Under the pieces are notes generated by a model. That model searched no databases and had not been told where the DNA came from. It saw only the letters and a list, made by a program, of their open reading frames with translations. A stretch of DNA of 8,976 bases from a bacterium. GTDB lineage: Bacteria; Patescibacteriota; Minisyncoccia; Minisyncoccales; UBA10102. This document shows positions 5,317 to 8,976 of this stretch, piece after piece. The stretch spans positions 1 to 8,976 of the forward strand of contig JAUSJU010000033.1 in the NCBI GenBank assembly GCA_030647175.1. The letters are read 5' to 3'. Every line of letters starts with the position of its first letter. Positions within the stretch are counted from its first letter, which is position 1. A program made the translations under genes and the position numbers.

Positions 5317-5345
5317 TTGACATTATTATATAAATATGATATAGT
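5317..5345 (+). promoter_or_regulatory. Strong promoter of the small membrane protein gene
   Basis: Perfect -35 TTGACA (5317-5322), 17-base AT-only-rich spacer, TGa extension (5337-5339), -10 TATAGT (5340-5345). Start expected near 5352, giving a leader of about 50 bases before the ATG at 5403. This is the best match to consensus in the window. Confidence 0.8.
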
Positions 5346-5386
5346 ATACATAGCTCATTAAGTACGTGGGCATATATAACTATATA

Positions 5387-5392
5387 AGGAGG
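5387..5392 (+). promoter_or_regulatory. Ribosome binding site deciding the start at 5403
   Basis: AGGAGG, ten bases before ATG 5403. A TTG at 5394 would lie only one base from this site, too near to be used, so the ATG is chosen. Confidence 0.8.
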
Positions 5393-5402
5393 GTTGTCTA
5401 TC

Positions 5403-5816
5403 ATGCGGTATGCCATCACAACCGTAGCGGTTGGAGTTCAAGGTCTTCTTGTCGTTTTCAATCAGGAGTGGTTTCTGTGGATGATCGGTAGGCTAGACTT
5501 TTTCTGGATTACCACAGCAGCAGCTGCGGGAGCAACATTGTTGCTTATTCTAGCAGAAGCTTCGTTGATTGGTCTGCTCGAAGGAACCGGCCCCCCGTTT
5601 TCTGGAAAAGATTTTGTCTACAGCTGGGGCATAGGATCCTTCTCAGCAGTAGCAGCTGGCTTCTGCATGGCGGTAGCCAACGTAGCTACTGGCGGAGGAT
5701 TGCTTACTGGAGTAGTCACCGTCTTCATGGTCGGTATCCCGATATGGTTTACCTACTATGTGCAGTCAAAATATGAGGCTGCCGAGTCTTCTCCTGTCCA
5801 CATAGTCTCCGATTAG
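5403..5816 (+). CDS. Small multi-pass membrane protein, unknown function
   Basis: A 137-residue protein that I do not recognise. Four hydrophobic stretches are likely membrane segments: about 4-19, 33-59, 73-95 and 97-119. The second is Ala/Leu-rich (TTAAAAGATLLLILAEASLIGLL); the third and fourth are joined by a Gly turn (ATGGGLLTG). A polar loop at 60-70 (EGTGPPFSGKD) and a charged C-terminal tail of 17 residues lie outside the membrane. There is no cleavable signal peptide pattern. The gene is a single unit: its own strong consensus promoter, a leader with a good Shine-Dalgarno site and a long terminator. This suggests high and independent expression. It lies just downstream of the gatB'/dut' fossil. 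Confidence 0.8.
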   Translation: MRYAITTVAVGVQGLLVVFNQEWFLWMIGRLDFFWITTAAAAGATLLLILAEASLIGLLEGTGPPFSGKDFVYSWGIGSFSAVAAGFCMAVANVATGGGLLTGVVTVFMVGIPIWFTYYVQSKYEAAESSPVHIVSD

Positions 5817-5837
5817 TTTTTCAGCAAATGCTATATC

Positions 5838-5893
5838 AGTCCCATATCTATCTTCGCTATAAACGAATGATGGATGTGGGACTTTTCTTTTTT
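5838..5893 (+). terminator. Long intrinsic terminator after the membrane protein gene
   Basis: A hairpin of 19 pairs with one bulged T (5868): 5838-5856 pairs with 5864-5883 around the 7-base loop CTATAAA. The base is AGTCCCA / TGGGACT. It is followed by TTTTC and six T (to 5893). Unusually long for a terminator. Confidence 0.85.
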
Positions 5894-5921
5894 GCATACA
5901 TCATGCCATTTATTATGTTGA

Positions 5922-5949
5922 TTGACTTTCCTTATGCGGTAGGTAGAAT
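5922..5949 (+). promoter_or_regulatory. Promoter of hicBA
   Basis: -35 TTGACT (5922-5927, 5 of 6), 16-base spacer, -10 TAGAAT (5944-5949, 5 of 6), then six bases to the ATG at 5956, predicting a leaderless hicB mRNA. No clear operator palindrome is seen. Confidence 0.75.
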
Positions 5950-5955
5950 AGGTTT

Positions 5956-6177
5956 ATGTCACGGCAATTTACCGCTTTATATAAAAAACGTGGAGGATGG
6001 TATCTTGGCTGGGTTGAAGAAATTCCAGGAGTTAATACTCAGGGCAAAACTCTTAACGAAACAAAGGCAAATCTTAAAGAAGCGCTTTTGCTCATTCTTC
6101 AGGCCAATCGATTGCTGAATAGGAAAGAAGTTGCGGGAGGAAAATTCATACGAGAACCGCTTTCTGTCTCCCTGTAA
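5956..6177 (+). CDS. hicB: HicB-family antitoxin
   Basis: A 73-residue protein with the partial RNase H-like fold of HicB antitoxins: the core reads YKKRGGWYLGWVEEIPGVNTQGKTLNETKANLKEALLLILQANR (about 9-52), with the GW.A..PE/IPG..TqG.T..Ea..nl.ea pattern of the family. It lacks a DNA-binding extension of the kind (HTH or RHH) found in longer HicB proteins, so self-repression, if any, must use another surface. It binds and blocks HicA. The order is hicB then hicA, the reverse of the classic hicAB. The stop overlaps the hicA start by one base (TAATG, 6175-6179). It has no Shine-Dalgarno site and probably starts a leaderless mRNA. Confidence 0.9.
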   Translation: MSRQFTALYKKRGGWYLGWVEEIPGVNTQGKTLNETKANLKEALLLILQANRLLNRKEVAGGKFIREPLSVSL

Positions 6178-6371
6178 TGAAGAGAGAGGACTTGATCAGG
6201 CATCTTCGGGAGAATGGTTGTATATTTACGAGAGAAGGCGCGAAACATAGCGTCTTTTTTAACCCATCAATGAAAAGATTTTCTACTGTGCCGCGCCATA
6301 ATGAAATTGATAACTTTTTAGCAAAGAAGATCTGCCGGGATTTAGACATTGAAGCGCCGAAGAAAAAGTAA
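6177..6371 (+). CDS. hicA: HicA-family mRNA interferase toxin
   Basis: A 64-residue protein with the double-stranded-RNA-binding-like fold of HicA, a ribosome-independent mRNA-cutting toxin. The family features are KREDLIRHLRENGC (2-15), the catalytic His H24 in GAKHSVFFNP, VPRHNEID (about 38-45) and a closing helix with KKICRDLDIEAP. Length is normal and the active-site His is present, so the toxin is probably functional. It is translationally coupled to hicB and followed after 15 bases by gatB with no terminator between them. Confidence 0.9.
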   Translation: MKREDLIRHLRENGCIFTREGAKHSVFFNPSMKRFSTVPRHNEIDNFLAKKICRDLDIEAPKKK

Positions 6372-6386
6372 GATACATTTTTTGCT

Positions 6387-7832
6387 ATGTATACACCGAC
6401 AATAGGATTAGAGGTCCATGTAGAGCTCAAAACACGGAGCAAGATGTTTTGTTCGTGTAAGAACGATCCTTTGGAAAAACAGCCGAACGTGAACATATGT
6501 CCCGTATGCATGGGGCATCCGGGAACGCTTCCTGTCGCCAATGAAGACGCTATCAAGAAAGTGATCCAGGTCGGACTTGCCTTGGGTTGTACAATCGCAG
6601 AACGATCTAAATTTGACCGCAAGAACTACTTTTATCCGGATCTTCCCAAGGGATATCAGATAAGCCAGTACGATATGCCTCTGTGCGAGAAGGGCAAGCT
6701 TTTAATAGGAGGAAAGGATATCCATATTACAAGGATCCATATGGAAGAGGATACCGGGCGTCTTCTCCATGGAGACAAGCAGGACTATTCTCTCGTTGAT
6801 TTCAATAGGGCAGGGATTCCTTTGATGGAGTTAGTTACAGAACCAGATATTACTTCAGCCGCAGAAGCGAGAGCCTTTGCCCAGGAGCTCCAGCTCATTC
6901 TGAGGTACCTTGGAGCGTCTGACGCTAATATGGAACAAGGAGAAATGAGGGTTGAGGCGAACGTATCTGTACGGAAGGAAGGACAGGAAAAGCTCGGCAC
7001 TAAAGTAGAGGTGAAGAATCTCAACTCGTTCCGTTCCGTAGAGAAAGCAATCCTTTTTGAAGCTGAGCGTCAAGAAGAGCTTTTGGAGAAAGGGGAGAAG
7101 ATCGCGCAGGAAACTCGGGGATGGAATGACGCAAAAGAAGAAACGGTTTCCCAGAGGGAGAAAGAAGAGGCGCACGATTACAGGTATTTTCCGGAGCCCG
7201 ACATCCCTCCCATGCGTTTTTCCCAAGACGAGATCGCAATGATCCAAAGCAGGGTTCCAGAGCTTCCCCAGCAGAAACGAGAGAGATTCCAAAACCAATA
7301 CGGCCTTTCCCAGCAGGAAGTTGAGGTGCTCGTGGTGAAGAAAGCCCTCGGAGAGTATTTTGAGAACGTGGTGTCAGAGCTTGGAAAGGGAGATGTGCCA
7401 GCTACGCAGAAAGAGATTCAGCTTGCAGCAAACTACATGCTTTCTGACTTGTCATCTCTTTTGAACGAGAGCTCTTCTGAGGAGATACGGATCACGGCAG
7501 AAGATTTTTCGGAGTTGATCGTATTGATCCAGAAGGGGACAATATCAAGCGCCATTGCAAAGAAAGTGCTCGCTGAGATGTTCGCCACCGGAAAAGATCC
7601 GGATCATGTTATAGAAGATCTTGGGTTGTCCCTCATTTCAGACCAGGGAGAAATAGAGCGTATTGCAAGAGAAGTGATATCAAAGAATCCCAAAGCATTA
7701 GAGGATTTCAAGAAAGGGAAAGAGAATTCCCTTCAGTTTCTACTCGGTCAAATGATGGGTGCTTCCAAAGGAAAAGTACAGCCAGAGATTGCTCTGGAGG
7801 TTCTTAAGAAACTATTGACAGAATCAATATAG
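6387..7832 (+). CDS. gatB: Asp-tRNA(Asn)/Glu-tRNA(Gln) amidotransferase subunit B
   Basis: Subunit B of GatCAB, which binds the misacylated tRNA and activates Glu or Asp for amidation, giving Gln-tRNA or Asn-tRNA. The 481 residues are full length. The N-terminus PTIGLEVHVELKT leads into a four-Cys zinc site (C22, C24, C38, C41; the second pair in CPVCMGHPGTLPVAN). The signature DFNRAGIPLMELVTEPD (about 139-155) and HDYRYFPEPDIPP (about 264-276) are intact. The last 150 residues are the helical YqeY-like tRNA-binding tail. No Shine-Dalgarno site is seen; TACATT ends seven bases before the ATG and could be a weak -10, or the gene may be read from the hicBA promoter. gatA and gatC are not in this window. 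The start codons of a second, diverged gatB survive in the fossil at 5186. Confidence 0.97.
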   Translation: MYTPTIGLEVHVELKTRSKMFCSCKNDPLEKQPNVNICPVCMGHPGTLPVANEDAIKKVIQVGLALGCTIAERSKFDRKNYFYPDLPKGYQISQYDMPLCEKGKLLIGGKDIHITRIHMEEDTGRLLHGDKQDYSLVDFNRAGIPLMELVTEPDITSAAEARAFAQELQLILRYLGASDANMEQGEMRVEANVSVRKEGQEKLGTKVEVKNLNSFRSVEKAILFEAERQEELLEKGEKIAQETRGWNDAKEETVSQREKEEAHDYRYFPEPDIPPMRFSQDEIAMIQSRVPELPQQKRERFQNQYGLSQQEVEVLVVKKALGEYFENVVSELGKGDVPATQKEIQLAANYMLSDLSSLLNESSSEEIRITAEDFSELIVLIQKGTISSAIAKKVLAEMFATGKDPDHVIEDLGLSLISDQGEIERIAREVISKNPKALEDFKKGKENSLQFLLGQMMGASKGKVQPEIALEVLKKLLTESI

Positions 7833-7843
7833 TATGCTATTCT
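7815..7843 (+). promoter_or_regulatory. Promoter within the gatB end
   Basis: Perfect -35 TTGACA (7815-7820), 17-base spacer, TGc extension (7835-7837), -10 TATTCT (7838-7843, 4 of 6). The -35 lies in the last codons of gatB. Start expected near 7850, just before the Shine-Dalgarno site of the next gene. No terminator for gatB is visible. Confidence 0.7.
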
Positions 7844-7871
7844 AGTAGCAGAATATATCAAGGAGGAGCAG

Positions 7872-8150
7872 GTGCGAGGAACTTTAAATTGGTACGTGAA
7901 AGCTCAGCAGAAAATTCAGTCTTTTCTGCCTCATCTCGATCCGGATCTTATCGTAAACGTAAGACCAGCGATAGTCACGCCAGACAATGGGGGTCCCGAA
8001 TACGAACAGTTAGTTCTGGCATTTTCTCATCTTTCTAATCAGAATCTTTCCTGGACGATGGAAATCGGTGAAGATGATGAGTACATCAAAGGAGGAAAGC
8101 TTGAATCAGTAGTGAAAGAGAGATATCTGCTAAAAACTGCTCAACACTAA
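7872..8150 (+). CDS. Small uncharacterised protein (GTG start)
   Basis: A soluble 92-residue protein that I do not recognise. It starts with an amphipathic helix (LNWYVKAQQKIQSFLPHL), followed by likely strands (DLIVNVRPAIVTP, QLVLAFSHL, WTMEIGEDDEY) and a short closing helix. There is no signal peptide, membrane segment or metal motif. The GTG start is supported by a strong AAGGAGG site (7860-7866) five bases upstream. The gene has its own consensus promoter overlapping the gatB end and a terminator after it, so it is a single unit. Confidence 0.75.
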   Translation: MRGTLNWYVKAQQKIQSFLPHLDPDLIVNVRPAIVTPDNGGPEYEQLVLAFSHLSNQNLSWTMEIGEDDEYIKGGKLESVVKERYLLKTAQH

Positions 8151-8176
8151 ACCTTCTCGTCTTGTATCTAATCTTC

Positions 8177-8207
8177 AAAGAGAGACACAAAGCCTCTCTT
8201 TTTCTTT
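8177..8207 (+). terminator. Intrinsic terminator after the 92-residue protein gene
   Basis: Stem of 8 pairs, AAAGAGAG (8177-8184) / CTCTCTTT (8194-8201), loop of nine bases, then a T-rich run (TTTTTCTTT). The stem is AT-rich at its base, so strength is moderate. Confidence 0.7.
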
Positions 8208-8244
8208 GTCTAATTAAGATAGAAATTTTCTTAGTGAGCGCTTC

Positions 8245-8273
8245 TTGACACAATAGGGAGAGCTTTATACTAT
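8245..8273 (+). promoter_or_regulatory. Promoter of the last two genes
   Basis: Perfect -35 TTGACA (8245-8250). The -10 is either TATACT (8266-8271, 15-base spacer) or TACTAT (8268-8273, 17-base spacer). The leader of about 40 bases ends in a very strong SD region, AAAAGGAGGAGG, at 8303-8314. Confidence 0.7.
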
Positions 8274-8319
8274 TTGCATAGTTCAGCATTCTTAGTTCTT
8301 TGAAAAGGAGGAGGTATAT

Positions 8320-8580
8320 ATGAAGGTTATCTATAGGGAAAATGGAGATGTTTCTGGCATTAAGGATCTCCAGGGCGATATGAGGGAGGATGTCTCTCTT
8401 GATCTTATAGAGGAAGGAGATGGGGATGTCATTCTGACTCTTTATGACAAAGAAGGAGAGTCTCTCTCTATACAATTCTGCTCAGGAGGTTCAGGGAATC
8501 CTATCGTGTCAGCGAAACTGCGAGAGTTGATACATGAATTGCATGTTTTTTCAACGACGAGAGGTGTTCTTGAGCGATAG
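8320..8580 (+). CDS. Small acidic uncharacterised protein
   Basis: An 86-residue acidic protein with no family that I recognise. The first half is rich in Asp, Glu and Gly with alternating strand-like stretches (MKVIYRENGDVSGI, VSLDLIEEGDGDVILTLYD), then SLSIQFCSGG and a helix (VSAKLRELIHELHVF). One Cys, no membrane segment and no signal peptide. Translation is set by a doubled Shine-Dalgarno region (AAAAGGAGGAGG, 8303-8314) five to eight bases before the ATG. It begins a two-gene unit; the next gene starts 14 bases after its stop. Confidence 0.75.
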   Translation: MKVIYRENGDVSGIKDLQGDMREDVSLDLIEEGDGDVILTLYDKEGESLSIQFCSGGSGNPIVSAKLRELIHELHVFSTTRGVLER

Positions 8581-8594
8581 GAAGGAGGGGCAGG

Positions 8595-8975
8595 ATGGTC
8601 GTTGTAGTAACAGGTCAGGTCAACTTAGAGATCATTCCTCCTGAGGATGCCGAAGGCTTGCATCGTGCCGTATTCACTATCTCAGGGACTTCGGAACTGG
8701 TAACCGAGAGAATCAAACAGGGAATCTGGTGGTTTTTCGTGCCAGAAGCGCGGGTTCTTGTGGAAGTGGGGACGAATCAAGATATCATGATTTCGTTCTC
8801 GCACAAAAATGAGCTCGAAGCTTCCTATTTTATCAGAAAGTTTTTGAGAGAGATTGAAAAATCTCTGAGATCAAACTTTTCTTCAGAGATCGAGTCTCTC
8901 CTGAAGAATTTCATCAGCCCTACCAATGGATGGAGTCGAGGACAGATGTCTTTCCGGATCAAAGAGAGAGTTTAA
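8595..8975 (+). CDS. Uncharacterised 126-residue protein
   Basis: A soluble protein of unknown family, complete with TAA at 8973-8975. The first 55 residues look strand-rich (VVVVTGQVNLEIIPP, RAVFTISGTSEL, WWFFVPEARVLVEVG), followed by DIMISFSHKNELEASYFIRKFLREIEKSL, a strand then a long helix, and a polar tail (SPTNGWSRGQMSFRIKERV). The strand-then-helix end resembles that of the gene before it in layout, though not clearly in sequence. The ATG follows AAGGAGGGG (8582-8590). It is co-transcribed with the 86-residue gene. Any terminator lies beyond the window. Confidence 0.75.
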   Translation: MVVVVTGQVNLEIIPPEDAEGLHRAVFTISGTSELVTERIKQGIWWFFVPEARVLVEVGTNQDIMISFSHKNELEASYFIRKFLREIEKSLRSNFSSEIESLLKNFISPTNGWSRGQMSFRIKERV

Positions 8976-8976
8976 A

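Noticed and set aside
5179..5361. Open frame of 60 codons from GTG, overlapping the fossil
   Set aside because: It is out of frame with the gatB- and dut-like coding traces, runs through the promoter at 5317-5345, and has no Shine-Dalgarno site.
5394..5396. TTG start for the membrane protein
   Set aside because: It lies one base from AGGAGG; ATG at 5403 has workable spacing.
5828..6118. 96-codon open frame ahead of hicB
   Set aside because: It covers the long terminator and the hicB promoter and overlaps hicB in another frame; no ribosome site.
8086..8475. 129-codon minus-strand frame
   Set aside because: It runs antisense through a terminator, a promoter and parts of two SD-led genes; composition is typical of a shadow frame.
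1..8976. CRISPR array, tRNA or rRNA genes, transposase or phage genes
   Set aside because: No regularly spaced repeats, cloverleaf-like segments, conserved rRNA stretches or recombinase motifs were seen on either strand.
1..8976. Recoded TGA (as in Gracilibacteria-like lineages)
   Set aside because: folA and the NYN gene end at TGA at sensible places, Trp is encoded by TGG, and no gene needs TGA read-through.

Overview
The window looks like a piece of chromosome from an ultrasmall-genome bacterium, most likely Candidate Phyla Radiation (Patescibacteria), perhaps Parcubacteria. The grounds are very tight packing, overlapping or abutting genes, a mix of housekeeping and short unrecognised proteins, and ribosomal protein L11 followed directly by a nucleotide enzyme where rplA would be expected. 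TGA is used as a stop (methylenetetrahydrofolate-linked reductase, NYN gene), so the TGA-recoding lineages are unlikely. The taxonomic call is inference; no rRNA or marker set is present.

Layout. 1-735 (+): the 3' end of rplK abuts a dCMP deaminase gene and ends in an intrinsic terminator. 774-1496 (+): a lone SAM-dependent methyltransferase gene lies between two near-identical terminators. 3074-1532 (-): thyA and an RNase HI-like gene overlap by 20 bases. 3092-4524 (+): folA, a conserved-looking unknown gene and a dCTP deaminase/dUTPase-family gene form an operon that runs divergently from thyA across only 17 bp. 4531-5182: a promoter, a UUCG-loop terminator and an NYN-domain nuclease gene. 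5186-5308: a small fossil whose first half reads as the start of gatB and whose second half reads as the end of the dUTPase gene. 5317-5893: a promoter, a small membrane protein and a long terminator. 5922-7832: hicB, hicA and full-length gatB. 7815-8975: three short unrecognised proteins behind strong Shine-Dalgarno (SD) sites.

Function. The dCMP deaminase, thymidylate synthase, dihydrofolate reductase and dUTPase-like genes together cover dTMP supply: dCMP or dUTP to dUMP, dUMP to dTMP, and recycling of dihydrofolate. RNase HI sits in the thyA operon. GatB is one subunit of the tRNA-dependent amidotransferase that makes Gln-tRNA and/or Asn-tRNA.

The two strongest signals outside ordinary annotation are: (1) the gatB'/dut' chimeric fossil at 5186-5308, with a promoter just downstream as there is after the intact dut-like gene; and (2) a recurrent promoter layout in which a -10 hexamer, usually with an upstream TGn extension, ends exactly 6 bases before the ATG (methyltransferase, thyA, folA, NYN gene, hicB). 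The second implies leaderless mRNAs, in contrast with a set of SD-led genes in the same window. A third point is that the dUTPase-like protein has lost both acidic residues used for catalysis in its family.
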